Assembly (NCBI GenBank): GCA_900469625.1
Contig: UBXV01000026.1
Coordinates: forward strand, 23,745 to 87,744
Direction of reading: 5' to 3'
DNA: 64,000 nucleotides
DNA from: Hyphomicrobiales bacterium
Lineage (GTDB): Bacteria; Pseudomonadota; Alphaproteobacteria; Rhizobiales; Rhizobiaceae
The position numbers and the translations under genes are program-made. This document shows positions 7,452-16,545 of this stretch, piece after piece (positions within the stretch are counted from its first letter, which is position 1; the number at the start of each line of letters is the position of its first letter). The notes below the pieces were generated by a model. The model did not search any database and was not told where the DNA came from. It was given only the letters and a program-made list of their open reading frames with translations.

Positions 7452-8819
7452 ATGTTGGACAAGGCGCAGAAGCAGGCAGGCACCGGGGCATCCGCCCACC
7501 AGACGCTTGATTACATGCCGGGTTTCGGCAACGATTTCGAGACCGAAAGCTTGCCTGGGGCCCTGCCACAGGGCCAGAACAGTCCGCAGAAATGCGCCTA
7601 CGGCCTTTATGCCGAACAGCTGTCCGGCTCGCCGTTTACAGCGCCGCGCGGCACCAACGAGCGCTCATGGCTCTACCGCATTCGCCCGAGCGTGCGCCAT
7701 ACCGGGCGCTTCCGGAAGATCGACTATCCGCACTGGAAGACCGCGCCGCACGTGGCCGATCATTCGCTGGCACTTGGGCAATTGCGCTGGGGACCGTTGC
7801 CGGAGCCTTCGGAAAAGCTCAATTTCCTCGACGGCATCCGCACGATGACGACGGCCGGCGACGCGCTGACGCAAGGCGGCATGGCGGCGCATGCCTATGC
7901 CTTCAACGCCGACATGGTCGACGACTACTTCTTCAACGCCGACGGCGAGCTTCTGATCGTGCCGGAAATGGGCGCCATCCAGGTGTTCACCGAACTCGGC
8001 AGGATGGACGTCGAGCCCTCGGAGATCTGCCTTGTGCCGCGCGGCACGATGTTCAAGGTGACGCGTCTCGGCGAGGAAAAGGTCTGGCGCGGCTATATCT
8101 GCGAAAACTACGGCGCCAAGTTCACGCTGCCGGACCGGGGCCCGATCGGCGCCAATTGCCTGGCCAACCCGCGCGACTTCAAGACGCCGGTTGCCGCCTA
8201 CGAGGAAAAGGAAACGCCTTGCCGCGTGCACGTGAAGTGGTGCGGCGCCTTCCACGTCACCGACATCGGCCACTCGCCGCTCGACGTCATTGCCTGGCAC
8301 GGCAATTACGCGCCCTACAAATACGATCTGAGGACCTTTTCGCCCGTCGGCGCGATCCTGTTCGACCATCCCGACCCGTCGATCTTCACGGTGCTGACTG
8401 CACCATCAGGCGAGGAGGGCACGGCGAATGTCGACTTCGTCATCTTCCCGCCGCGCTGGCTGGTGGCCGAACACAGCTTCCGGCCACCCTGGTATCACCG
8501 CAACATCATGAGCGAATTCATGGGGCTGATCTATGGCCGCTATGACGCCAAGGAGGAGGGGTTCGTGCCCGGCGGCATGAGCCTTCACAACATGATGCTG
8601 GCGCATGGACCCGATGCAACCGGCTTCGAAAAGGCGACAAATAGTGAGTTGAAACCGGTGAAGCTCGACCATACGATGGCCTTCATGTTCGAGACCCGCT
8701 TCCCGCAGCAGCTGACCCGCTTCGCCGCCGAACTGGAGACGTTGCAGGACAATTATATCGACTGCTGGACCGATCTGAAAAAGCGCTTCAACGGCACGCC
8801 GGAAGGCGATTGGTCTTGA
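7452..8819 (+). CDS. hmgA: Homogentisate 1,2-dioxygenase
   Basis: This 455-residue Fe(II) enzyme opens the ring of homogentisate to maleylacetoacetate. The iron ligands have the family's spacing: His in PPWYHRN, Glu six residues on in MSEFMG, and His thirty residues further in MMLAHGPD. Length agrees with the usual 430-455. The ATG at 7452 is chosen over an upstream in-frame ATG at 7350 because GAGGAGGAGG lies just before it and the family N-terminus ([16 protein letters not shown]) follows. Its stop overlaps the TTG start of the next gene, so hmgA leads a four-gene operon with the MBL-fold hydrolase, the fumarylacetoacetase and maiA. Confidence 0.95.
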   Translation: MLDKAQKQAGTGASAHQTLDYMPGFGNDFETESLPGALPQGQNSPQKCAYGLYAEQLSGSPFTAPRGTNERSWLYRIRPSVRHTGRFRKIDYPHWKTAPHVADHSLALGQLRWGPLPEPSEKLNFLDGIRTMTTAGDALTQGGMAAHAYAFNADMVDDYFFNADGELLIVPEMGAIQVFTELGRMDVEPSEICLVPRGTMFKVTRLGEEKVWRGYICENYGAKFTLPDRGPIGANCLANPRDFKTPVAAYEEKETPCRVHVKWCGAFHVTDIGHSPLDVIAWHGNYAPYKYDLRTFSPVGAILFDHPDPSIFTVLTAPSGEEGTANVDFVIFPPRWLVAEHSFRPPWYHRNIMSEFMGLIYGRYDAKEEGFVPGGMSLHNMMLAHGPDATGFEKATNSELKPVKLDHTMAFMFETRFPQQLTRFAAELETLQDNYIDCWTDLKKRFNGTPEGDWS

Positions 8820-9685
8820 GGGCACGGCTGGTTCTGCTCGGCAGTAAGGGTGGCCCGGCGATCCGTCCGGGCGGCCCTTCGCCAACCTCTTCGCTGCTTG
8901 AAATCGGCGACCGCACCATCGTCGTCGACTGCGGCCTCGGTGTGACCCGCGGCCTGACCGACGCGGGCGTCAGCCTGAAGGCGCTGGATCTCGTCTTCAT
9001 CACCCATCTGCATTCCGATCATGTGCTCGAACTCGGGCCACTGATCCATACGGCCTGGACCGCAGGCCTTGCCACCACGGTTACCGTTTTCGGGCCGCCG
9101 GGCACGCGCGATTACTGGCACGGCTTCCTGCAGGCGATGCGGTTCGACATCGATATCCGCATCGTCGACGAGGGCCGGCCCGATCTGCGCCAGCTCGTCG
9201 ACATCGTCGAGTTTCAGCAAGGCGAGGTTCTGCGCGAAGGTGGCCTGACGGTATCCGCCTTGCGGGTGGATCATCCCCCGGTTACCGAGTGTTTTGCGCT
9301 GCGTTTCGATCATGCGGGGGTAAGTGTCGTGTTTTCCGCAGATACGGCCTATTTCCCGCCGCTTGCCGATTTCGCGCGCGGTGCCGACATTCTCGTGCAC
9401 GAGGCGATGCTCGCCGAAGGCGTCGACCGGCTGGTGGCGCGCACCGGCAATGGTGCGCGACTGAAGGAGCACCTGCTGGCAAGCCACAGTTTTGCCGGGG
9501 ATGCGGGCAGGATTGCGACGGCCGCCGGCGTCGGGCGACTGGTGCTCAATCATCTTATTCCGGCCGACGACCCCGCGATCGGCGCGGCGGATTGGGTGGC
9601 GGCCACGCGCAAAAGCTGGGCTGGTGCCTTGACGATCGCGTCCGACGGCCTTGTTGTGGAAATCGCGGACGATTCGTCTGCGTAG
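8816..9685 (+). CDS. MBL-fold metallo-hydrolase embedded in the homogentisate operon
   Basis: This 289-residue protein has the metallo-beta-lactamase fold signature HLHSDH (His64, His66, Asp68, His69), a further His in RVDHPPV, Asp in FSADTAYF and a C-terminal His in LNHLIP. The order resembles RNase Z/arylsulfatase-like hydrolases rather than beta-lactamases or glyoxalase II. The start is taken as TTG at 8816, which overlaps the hmgA stop (TTGA) and has GGAAGG 9 bases upstream; TTG at 8810 is the alternative. It lies 12 bases before the fumarylacetoacetase gene and is therefore translationally tied to tyrosine degradation. None of the four classical enzyme steps needs an MBL hydrolase, so its substrate is unknown. 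Confidence 0.85.
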   Translation: MRARLVLLGSKGGPAIRPGGPSPTSSLLEIGDRTIVVDCGLGVTRGLTDAGVSLKALDLVFITHLHSDHVLELGPLIHTAWTAGLATTVTVFGPPGTRDYWHGFLQAMRFDIDIRIVDEGRPDLRQLVDIVEFQQGEVLREGGLTVSALRVDHPPVTECFALRFDHAGVSVVFSADTAYFPPLADFARGADILVHEAMLAEGVDRLVARTGNGARLKEHLLASHSFAGDAGRIATAAGVGRLVLNHLIPADDPAIGAADWVAATRKSWAGALTIASDGLVVEIADDSSA

Positions 9686-9697
9686 AGGGAGGATTGC

Positions 9698-10714
9698 ATG
9701 AAACTGGCGACACTCAAGGATGGCTCGCGTGATGGAAAACTCGCGGTTGTCTCCCGCGATCTCACCCGCTGCTCGGAAGTCGGGCATATCGCCCGCACGC
9801 TGCAGGCCGCACTCGACGACTGGGCCCACACCGGCCCGCGGCTCGAGCGCGTGGCCGAAGGCATCGAGACCGGCGCACAGCCGACGATCCGCTTCCATGA
9901 GCACGACGCGCTTTCGCCGCTGCCGCGCGCTTACCAATGGGCCGATGGTTCGGCCTACGTCAATCACGTCGAGCTGGTACGAAAAGCCCGCAACGCCGAG
10001 ATGCCGGCGAGCTTCTGGACCGACCCGCTGATCTATCAGGGCGGCTCCGACAGCTTCATCGCGCCGCGCGACCCGATCCTGATGGCGGACGAAAGCTGGG
10101 GCGTGGACATGGAGGGCGAAATCGCCGTCGTCGTCGACGATGTCGCGATGGGCGCGACGCTGGAGGAGGCACGCGCCGCAATCCGGCTGGTGATGCTCGT
10201 CAACGACGTGTCGCTGCGCGGCCTGATCCCGGCCGAGCTCGCCAAGGGCTTCGGCTTCTACCAATCGAAGCCATCGTCGGCCTTCTCGCCCGTTGCGGTG
10301 ACGCCGGACGAACTGGGCGAGGCCTGGGACGGCGGCAAGCTGCACCTGCCGCTTCACGTCGACCTAAACGGCAAGCCGTTCGGCCGGGCAAACGCCGGCG
10401 TCGACATGACCTTCGATTTCGGCCAGCTGATTGCGCACGCAGCAAAGACCAGGCCGCTTGCCGCGGGCACGATCATCGGCTCGGGCACGGTCTCCAACAA
10501 GCTGAACGGCGGCCCCGGCAAGCCGGTCTCCGAAGGCGGCGCCGGCTACTCCTGCATCGCCGAGCTGCGCATGATCGAGACGATCGTCGGCGGCGCGCCG
10601 AAGACGCATTTCCTGCGCTTCGGCGACGCCGTGCGCATCGAGATGAAGGACAAGGCCGGCCATTCGATCTTCGGGGCGATCGAGCAGTCGGTCGGGCCTT
10701 ACGAAAAGGCTTAA
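9698..10714 (+). CDS. Fumarylacetoacetate hydrolase family protein (fumarylacetoacetase)
   Basis: This 338-residue enzyme is expected to split fumarylacetoacetate to fumarate and acetoacetate, the last step of tyrosine degradation. The FAH core is clear: WTDPLIYQGGSD, the acidic metal motif VDMEGEIAVVVDD, MLVNDVSLRGL, KGFGFYQSKPSSAFSP and the C-terminal AGTIIGSGTVSNK. It is the shorter bacterial form, with a reduced N-terminal domain compared with the roughly 420-residue animal enzyme. GGGAGG lies 6 bases before the ATG. Neighbours hmgA and maiA support this substrate over other FAH-family activities such as acylpyruvase. Confidence 0.88.
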   Translation: MKLATLKDGSRDGKLAVVSRDLTRCSEVGHIARTLQAALDDWAHTGPRLERVAEGIETGAQPTIRFHEHDALSPLPRAYQWADGSAYVNHVELVRKARNAEMPASFWTDPLIYQGGSDSFIAPRDPILMADESWGVDMEGEIAVVVDDVAMGATLEEARAAIRLVMLVNDVSLRGLIPAELAKGFGFYQSKPSSAFSPVAVTPDELGEAWDGGKLHLPLHVDLNGKPFGRANAGVDMTFDFGQLIAHAAKTRPLAAGTIIGSGTVSNKLNGGPGKPVSEGGAGYSCIAELRMIETIVGGAPKTHFLRFGDAVRIEMKDKAGHSIFGAIEQSVGPYEKA

Positions 10715-10733
10715 AGCCAAAGGCGCAAGCGGC

Positions 10734-11387
10734 ATGAGGGAGCAGGACGTGAGCGAGACCGTACTTTTCGACTATTGGCGGTCTTCAGCCAGCTACCGCG
10801 TCCGCATCGCGCTCAACAGTCTTGGCGAGCCTTACCGCTCCGTGCCGGTGGACCTGCTGGCCAAGGCCCACCGCCAGGCCGAGCACCTCGACCGCAATCC
10901 GCAGGGGCTCTTGCCCGTGCTCGACATCGATGGCGAGCGTTTCACGCAATCGCTCGCCATCATCGAATATCTGGCGGAAACGCGTGGGAAGACCGGCTTC
11001 CTTCCTGACGATGCCGCCGGACGCCAGCGCGTGCGCGCGCTTGCCTACGCGATCGCCATGGACATTCATCCCGTCTGCAATCTCGGCGTCGTGTCCTACG
11101 TGATGACCAATGCGGCCGATGGCGAGGCTGCGCGCCGCGACTGGATGCGCAAATTCATCGGCGAGGGCTTGATCGCCTTCGAGCGCCTGCTCGACCACCC
11201 GTCGACGGGCAGGTTCTGTCACGGCGATACGCCGGGCATGGCCGATTTCTGCCTGGTGCCGCAGGTCTATAATGCCCGCCGTTGGGAGGTCGATCTTTCC
11301 GCCTGCCCGAAGCTCGTCGCCATCGATCAGCGCTGCGCCGAGGTCGAGGCTTTCGCCCGCGCCCATCCCGACCGCACTCCCCGCTAG
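10734..11387 (+). CDS. maiA: Maleylacetoacetate isomerase (zeta-class GST)
   Basis: This protein of about 217 residues isomerises maleylacetoacetate to fumarylacetoacetate using glutathione. The zeta-class catalytic motif is present as SSASYRVRIAL near the N-terminus, followed by the thioredoxin-like GSH site (NPQGLLPVLDIDG, then TQSLAIIEYLAE) and the C-terminal helical domain with MADFCLVPQVYNARR. Two starts are possible: ATG 10734, or GTG 10749 with GAGGGAG about 7 bases upstream; the second would give a more typical 212-residue protein. It is the last gene of the hmgA operon, 19 bases after the fumarylacetoacetase. Confidence 0.93.
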   Translation: MREQDVSETVLFDYWRSSASYRVRIALNSLGEPYRSVPVDLLAKAHRQAEHLDRNPQGLLPVLDIDGERFTQSLAIIEYLAETRGKTGFLPDDAAGRQRVRALAYAIAMDIHPVCNLGVVSYVMTNAADGEAARRDWMRKFIGEGLIAFERLLDHPSTGRFCHGDTPGMADFCLVPQVYNARRWEVDLSACPKLVAIDQRCAEVEAFARAHPDRTPR

Positions 11388-11552
11388 AGTTCAAAGCCCC
11401 CCGTTGCAACGCGCTCGCGCGATCGGCTGGCCGGTTCCGTCCAGCCGATGTCGCGAATGGATCGACAGCCGGCCGAAGGCCGCGCTAGTTTTCGCCGTGA
11501 CTGGCCGTATAAGGGGGGCCGGAAAAACCTCTGGAGCGAGAGACAGATACCG

Positions 11553-12437
11553 ATGAAAAGCTATGTGCTGACCGTCACCTGCAAGTCCACCCGCGGCATC
11601 GTTGCCGCCATCACCGGTTATCTCGCGGAAAAAGGCTGTTACATCACCGACAGTTCGCAGTTCGACGATCTGCAGACCGGTCTGTTCTTCATGCGGCTGA
11701 CCTTCATCAGCCAGGAGGGTGCGAAGCTGGAAGAGCTTCGGGAAGGTTTTACCCCTGTCATCAAGCGCTTCGACATGACCTGCGAGATCCGCGACAGCGA
11801 AGAGCGCATGAAGGTGGTGCTGATGGTGTCGCGTTTCGGCCATTGCCTCAACGACCTGCTCTATCGCTGGAAGATCGGCGCGCTGCCGATCGACATCGTC
11901 GCCGTCATCTCCAACCACTTCGATTACCAGAAGGTGGTCGTCAACCACGACATCCCCTTCCATCACATCAAGGTCACCAAGGACAACAAGCCGCAGGCGG
12001 AAGCCCGCATGCTGGAGATCGTCGAGCAGACGGATGCCGATCTGGTCGTACTCGCGCGCTACATGCAGGTTCTGTCCGACCAGCTCTGCAAGAAAATGTC
12101 GGGCCGGATCATCAACATCCACCACTCCTTCCTGCCGTCGTTCAAGGGCGCCAACCCCTACAAGCAGGCCTATGAGCGCGGCGTGAAGCTGATCGGCGCG
12201 ACGGCGCACTACGTCACCGAGGATCTCGACGAGGGTCCGATCATCGAGCAGGACATCGCCCGCATCACCCACGCCCAGAGCGCCGAGGACTACGTGTCGA
12301 TCGGCCGCGACGTGGAAAGCCAGGTGCTCGCGCGCGCCGTCCACGCCCATATCCACCACCGCTGCTTCATCAACGGCAACCGCGTCGTCGTCTTCCCGGC
12401 GAGCCCTGGCTCCTACGCGTCCGAGCGCATGGGCTAA
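11553..12437 (+). CDS. purU: Formyltetrahydrofolate deformylase
   Basis: This 294-residue enzyme hydrolyses 10-formyl-THF to THF and formate, supplying formate for PurT and balancing one-carbon pools. Residues 1-80 form an ACT-like regulatory domain (SYVLTVTCKSTRGIVAAITG); the rest is the formyltransferase fold with the catalytic Asn-His-Asp set in IINIHHSFLPSFKG and TEDLDEGPIIEQD. The ATG at 11553 is chosen because the ACT domain starts there; an upstream in-frame ATG at 11448 would add 35 unrelated residues. It stands alone after maiA (165-bp gap) and ends at a strong terminator. Confidence 0.95.
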   Translation: MKSYVLTVTCKSTRGIVAAITGYLAEKGCYITDSSQFDDLQTGLFFMRLTFISQEGAKLEELREGFTPVIKRFDMTCEIRDSEERMKVVLMVSRFGHCLNDLLYRWKIGALPIDIVAVISNHFDYQKVVVNHDIPFHHIKVTKDNKPQAEARMLEIVEQTDADLVVLARYMQVLSDQLCKKMSGRIINIHHSFLPSFKGANPYKQAYERGVKLIGATAHYVTEDLDEGPIIEQDIARITHAQSAEDYVSIGRDVESQVLARAVHAHIHHRCFINGNRVVVFPASPGSYASERMG

Positions 12438-12467
12438 GGGGCGCGGCAACAGCCACTCGCGAAATTG

Positions 12468-12500
12468 AAAAGCGCCGTCGGTCGAACCGGCGGCGCTTTT
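12468..12500 (+). terminator. Bidirectional terminator between purU and the thiolase gene
   Basis: AAAAGCGCCG and CGGCGCTTTT form a perfect 10-bp stem, with an inner CGGT/ACCG extension and a CGAA loop. A-tract and T-tract on either side fit convergent transcription. Confidence 0.88.
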
Positions 12501-12540
12501 CACATGTTGGCGCGGGACGAGGGTGGATCCCACCCTTTCG

Positions 12541-13722
12541 TTACTGCAACAGCTCCAGCCCGACTGCCGTCGCCTCACCGCCGCCAATGCAGAGCGAGGC
12601 AATGCCGCGCTTGATGCCCTTGGCGCGCATGGCGTGCAGCAGCGTCACGACGATGCGGGCGCCGGATGCGCCGATCGGGTGGCCGAGTGCGCAGGCGCCG
12701 CCGTTGATGTTGACGATATCGTCGGACAGGCCGAGGTCGCGGATCGCTGCCATCGCCACCACGGCAAAGGCCTCGTTGATCTCGTAGAGCCCGACGCTGC
12801 CCTTCTCCCAGGCAAGCTTCGCCATCAGCTTGTCGATCGCGCCGATCGGCGCGGTGGTAAACCAGGCCGGTTCCTGGGCATGGCCGGCATGGCCGGCAAC
12901 GATGGCAAGCGGCGTCAGCCCGCGCTTTTCCGCCTCGCTTGCCCGCATCAGGATCAGCGCCGCCGCCCCGTCCGATATCGACGAGGAGTTGGCGGCCGTC
13001 ACGCTGCCGCCGTCGCGGAAGGCGGCTTTCAGCTTCGGGATCTTTGCCGGATCGGATTTGGTCGGCTGCTCGTCGCGATCGAGATTGGCGCTCTGCCGCT
13101 TGCCGGCGCCGCTGACCGCCACCAGTTCGTCGGCAAAGGAGCCATCCTCAGCTGCGCGGGTTGCGCGTTCCAGCGAGCGCAGCGCGAAATCATCCTGATC
13201 GGTGCGCGAGAACTGGTAGTGTTCGGCGGTGTCCTCGGCATAGGTGCCCATCAGTCGGCCGGAATAGGCGTCTTCGAGACCGTCGAGGAACATATGGTCC
13301 TTGACCTCGCCGTGCCCGAGCCGGAAACCGCCGCGCGCCTTCGGCAGAAGATAGGGGGCATTGGTCATCGACTCCATGCCGCCGACGGCCAACACCGTGG
13401 CGCTGCCGGAAAGTAGGGCATCGTGGCCGAGCATCAGCGCCTTCATGCCGGAGCCGCAGACCTTGGAGATGGTCGTCGATGGCGTCTCCTTGCCGAGGCC
13501 CGCGCCAAGGGCTGCCTGGCGCGCCGGGTTCTGGCCCACGCCGGCCGGAAGCACATTGCCCATCAGCACCTCGTCGACCGTATCGAGGCCAGCACGGCCG
13601 AGCGCGGCCCTGAGCGCTATGGCGCCGATTTCCGGCGCGGCGAGATCCTTGAGGCCGCCTTGAAATGCGCCCATCGGGGTGCGGGCCGCCGAAACGATGA
13701 CGATCGGGTCAGGTCTGCTCAT
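12541..13722 (-). CDS. Acetyl-CoA C-acyltransferase (thiolase)
   Basis: This 393-residue thiolase has the nucleophile Cys89 in SKVCGSGMKA, the His in INEAFAV, and the second active-site Cys in NGGACALGHPIGASGARI, followed by CIGGGEATAV. It either condenses two acetyl-CoA or cleaves beta-ketoacyl-CoA. The ATG at 13722 is preferred; GGGAGAAAG precedes it and a further upstream ATG only adds 9 atypical residues. It follows lpdA of the bkd operon on the same strand but is separated by 129 bases containing a RIME-like palindrome. A role in the last steps of branched-chain acyl-CoA breakdown is likely. It could equally be a phaA-type acetoacetyl-CoA thiolase. Confidence 0.88.
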   Translation of the reverse strand: MSRPDPIVIVSAARTPMGAFQGGLKDLAAPEIGAIALRAALGRAGLDTVDEVLMGNVLPAGVGQNPARQAALGAGLGKETPSTTISKVCGSGMKALMLGHDALLSGSATVLAVGGMESMTNAPYLLPKARGGFRLGHGEVKDHMFLDGLEDAYSGRLMGTYAEDTAEHYQFSRTDQDDFALRSLERATRAAEDGSFADELVAVSGAGKRQSANLDRDEQPTKSDPAKIPKLKAAFRDGGSVTAANSSSISDGAAALILMRASEAEKRGLTPLAIVAGHAGHAQEPAWFTTAPIGAIDKLMAKLAWEKGSVGLYEINEAFAVVAMAAIRDLGLSDDIVNINGGACALGHPIGASGARIVVTLLHAMRAKGIKRGIASLCIGGGEATAVGLELLQ

Positions 13723-13776
13723 TTCTTTCTCCCATTCGGTAAAAGGCAATGTTGGCGCGGGGCGATCTCCGCATGT

Positions 13777-13824
13777 CCTTCTCCCCGCATGCGGGGAGAA
13801 GGTGGCCGGCAGGCCGGATGAGGC
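13777..13824. repeat. RIME-like rhizobial intergenic palindromic element
   Basis: Bases 13777-13802 are a perfect 26-bp palindrome with arms CCTTCTCCCCGCA and TGCGGGGAGAAGG, followed by TGGCCGGCAGGCCGGATGAGG. This combination matches the remembered RIME-type intergenic elements that are dispersed in Rhizobiaceae genomes. It lies between lpdA and the thiolase gene, where the transcript could fold into a strong hairpin. No second copy was seen in the window. Confidence 0.7.
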
Positions 13825-13851
13825 GTGTTGCGCTCGGGCCTGCCAGCGACG

Positions 13852-15246
13852 TCAGATATGCAGCGCGTGCCCCAGCGCCTTGAGTGCGGCTTCCTGGAAT
13901 GCTTCCGACTGGGTCGGATGGGCGTGGATCGTGCCGGCGATGTCTTCGAGCCGCGCACCCATCTCGATCGCAAGACCGAAGCTTGCCGAAAGCTCGGACA
14001 CCCCGTGGCCGACGGCCTGGATGCCAAGAACGAGATGGTTGTCGGCGCGCGCGACGACGCGCACGAAACCGTCTTCCGACAGCGTCGTCATGGCGCGGCC
14101 GTTCGCCTGGAAGGGAAACTGGCCGATCTTGATCTCGATGCCTGTCGCGCGGGCCTCGTCCGGCGAAAGGCCAGCGGTGACGATCTCGGGATCGGTGAAG
14201 CAGACGGCGGGAATGCAGCGCTTGTCCCAGGCGCGCTTGTTGCCGGCGACGATTTCGGCGACCATTTCGCCCTGCGCCATGGCACGGTGCGCCAGCATCG
14301 GCTCGCCGGTGACGTCGCCGATCGCGTAGATGCCGCGCATCGAGGTGCGGCATTGGTCGTCGATGCGGATGAATTTTCCGGCACGATCGAGATCGATCTC
14401 CTCGAGCCCGAAACCGTCGGTCACCGGTCGGCGACCGACCGTGACCAGCACCTTTTCGGCCGGCACCTCGATGGGGCGGCCGTTGTGTTCTGCAAGCAGG
14501 CTCTTTCCGTTGGCGGAAAGCCCCTTGGCGACGGTCTGGGTAAACACCTCGATGCCGAGTTCACCAAGGCGCCTGGCGATCGGCTTCGACAGGTCGGCGT
14601 CATATTGCGGCAGGATGCGCGCCTGCGCCTCGAGCACCGTCACATGGGCGCCGAGCTTTGCAAAGGCGGTGCCGAGCTCGAGCCCGATGTAGCCGCCGCC
14701 GATGACGGCGACGCTCGCCGGCACGCTTTTGAGCGACAGCGCCTCGGTCGACGAAATGATCGATCCACCGAAGGGCATGTCCGAAAGCTCGATCGGGGCG
14801 GAGCCGGTGGCGATCACGATCGCTTCGGCGCGGATGCGCTGCAGGCCGGTTTCGGTCTCGACGTCGACCGTCTTGCCGTCGACGAAACGGGCAACGCCGA
14901 TGACGGCCTTGACGCCGGCTTTCTTCAAAAGGCCGGTGACGCCGCCGTTCAGGCGTCCGACGATGCCATCCTTCCAGGCGACGGTGCGGACGAGATCGAT
15001 CGTCGGGTTGGCGAGCGACAGGCCGAGCGGGCTGCGGCCCGACGCAGCCGAGCGCAGCTTATGAAATTCGTCGGCGGCGTGGATCAGCGCCTTCGAAGGA
15101 ATGCAGCCGACATTGAGACAGGTGCCACCGGCTTTCGCCTTCTCGACGATGACGGTGTCGACGCCGAGCTGGCCGGCGCGGATGGCGCAGATATAGCCGC
15201 CGGGGCCAGCGCCGATGACGAGCAGCTTGCAGGAGATTTCCTTCAT
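13852..15246 (-). CDS. lpdA: Dihydrolipoyl dehydrogenase (E3) of the branched-chain keto acid dehydrogenase
   Basis: This 464-residue flavoprotein re-oxidises dihydrolipoamide on the E2 subunit and passes electrons to NAD+. It has the FAD motif GAGPGGY (12-18), the redox disulfide Cys43-Cys48 in GGTCLNVGCIPSK, the NAD motif GGGYIGLELG, the second FAD motif GIYAIGDVTGEPML and the C-terminal catalytic His-Glu in HAHPTQSE. The start lies 7 bases after the stop of bkdB. Rhizobia carry several lpdA paralogues, and this one is dedicated to the bkd complex by position. Confidence 0.93.
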   Translation of the reverse strand: MKEISCKLLVIGAGPGGYICAIRAGQLGVDTVIVEKAKAGGTCLNVGCIPSKALIHAADEFHKLRSAASGRSPLGLSLANPTIDLVRTVAWKDGIVGRLNGGVTGLLKKAGVKAVIGVARFVDGKTVDVETETGLQRIRAEAIVIATGSAPIELSDMPFGGSIISSTEALSLKSVPASVAVIGGGYIGLELGTAFAKLGAHVTVLEAQARILPQYDADLSKPIARRLGELGIEVFTQTVAKGLSANGKSLLAEHNGRPIEVPAEKVLVTVGRRPVTDGFGLEEIDLDRAGKFIRIDDQCRTSMRGIYAIGDVTGEPMLAHRAMAQGEMVAEIVAGNKRAWDKRCIPAVCFTDPEIVTAGLSPDEARATGIEIKIGQFPFQANGRAMTTLSEDGFVRVVARADNHLVLGIQAVGHGVSELSASFGLAIEMGARLEDIAGTIHAHPTQSEAFQEAALKALGHALHI

Positions 15247-15253
15247 GTTCGCC

Positions 15254-16543
15254 TCAAGCCTCCACGAAAATGAGCGCAGGCGTTTCGAGCAGCGTCTTCA
15301 GCCGCTGCACGAAGGTGGCCGCATCCCAGCCGTCGATGACACGATGATCGAAGCTCGACGACAGGTTCATGATCTTGCGCGGCACGAACTGCGTGCCGTC
15401 CCAGACCGGGCGGATTGCCAGCTTGTTGACACCGACGATCGCCACCTCCGGATGGTTGATGACGGGGGTCGAGACGATGCCGCCGAGCGCGCCGAGCGAG
15501 GAGATGGTGATGGTCGAGCCGGTGAGCTCGTCGCGCGTCGCAGTGCCGGTGCGGGCGGCTTCCGCCAGCCGGTTGAGCTCGACGGCGCAATCCCAGATGC
15601 CGCGCGCTTCGGCATGGCGCACCACCGGCACGGTCAGGCCCGCCGGCGTCTGCGTGGCGATGCCGATGTGCACGGCATGGTGTCGGCTGATGATGCCGGC
15701 GCCGTCGTCGAAGGTGGAATTGACACCCGGCAGATCGGCAATAGCTCTCACCAGTGCGCGCATCAGATAGGGCAGGATCGTCAGCTTCGGCTGATCGGGC
15801 TTGCGATCACGGTTCATCATGGTGCGCAGGTCTTCGAGCGCCGTCATGTCGACCTCCTCCACATAGGTGATGTGGGGGATGCGCGAGGTCGACAGCGTCA
15901 TCTTCTCGGCGATGCGGCGGCGAAGGCCGGTCACCTTGATCTCGTCGACGGCGGTCTTGCGCGCAAGTCCCGCCGGCGCTGCGGCCGGTTGCGCGCCGCG
16001 GGCAAGAAACTGGTCGAGATCGTCGTGGCTGATACGGCCGGCGGGGCCGCTGCCGGTGACCTGGCGCAGGTCGACGCCGCTGTCTCGGGCGCGTTGCCGC
16101 ACGGCCGGCGAGGCCAGTGCCTTTTCCAGACGTTCAGGGGAGACGTGCACGCCATTGGCGGCGGGCGCCGGCGTCTTCAACTCCACTTTTGCAGGCTGCG
16201 CCGGTTTTGCGACCGGCGCTACGGTCTCGGCTTTCCCTGCCGGTTTCTCTTCTTTCTTGGCGACTGGCTTTTCGTCCAGCGCAGCCGTTGCTTCGCCTTC
16301 GCCGGCGATTTCGATGCGCACCAGCGGCGCCTTGACCGCGACGGTGTCGCCGATCTCGGCGCCGAGCCAGAGCACCGTGCCGTTGACCGGCGAGGGGATT
16401 TCCACCGTTGCCTTGTCTGTCATCACGGCGGCGAGGATCATGTCCTCGCGCACGGGATCGCCGGGCTTAATATGCCATTCGACCAGCTCGGCCTCGGCCA
16501 CGCCTTCGCCGACATCCGGCATCTTGATTACGAATTCGCCCAT
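15254..16543 (-). CDS. bkdB: Dihydrolipoyl acyltransferase (E2) of the branched-chain keto acid dehydrogenase
   Basis: This 429-residue core subunit transfers branched acyl groups to CoA. Domains in order: one lipoyl domain with the lipoylated Lys44 in MTDKATVEIPSP, a Lys/Ala/Pro-rich linker (about 105-145), a peripheral-subunit-binding domain (SPAVRQRARDSGVDLRQVTG then GPAGRISHDDL) and the catalytic domain ending with SSFDHRVIDGWDAA. The ATG at 16543 is chosen because the lipoyl domain starts there and a GGAGG site lies inside the end of bkdA2, only 2 bases separating the genes; the frame stays open 46 residues upstream without family similarity. Confidence 0.93.
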   Translation of the reverse strand: MGEFVIKMPDVGEGVAEAELVEWHIKPGDPVREDMILAAVMTDKATVEIPSPVNGTVLWLGAEIGDTVAVKAPLVRIEIAGEGEATAALDEKPVAKKEEKPAGKAETVAPVAKPAQPAKVELKTPAPAANGVHVSPERLEKALASPAVRQRARDSGVDLRQVTGSGPAGRISHDDLDQFLARGAQPAAAPAGLARKTAVDEIKVTGLRRRIAEKMTLSTSRIPHITYVEEVDMTALEDLRTMMNRDRKPDQPKLTILPYLMRALVRAIADLPGVNSTFDDGAGIISRHHAVHIGIATQTPAGLTVPVVRHAEARGIWDCAVELNRLAEAARTGTATRDELTGSTITISSLGALGGIVSTPVINHPEVAIVGVNKLAIRPVWDGTQFVPRKIMNLSSSFDHRVIDGWDAATFVQRLKTLLETPALIFVEA

Positions 16544-16545
16544 GC

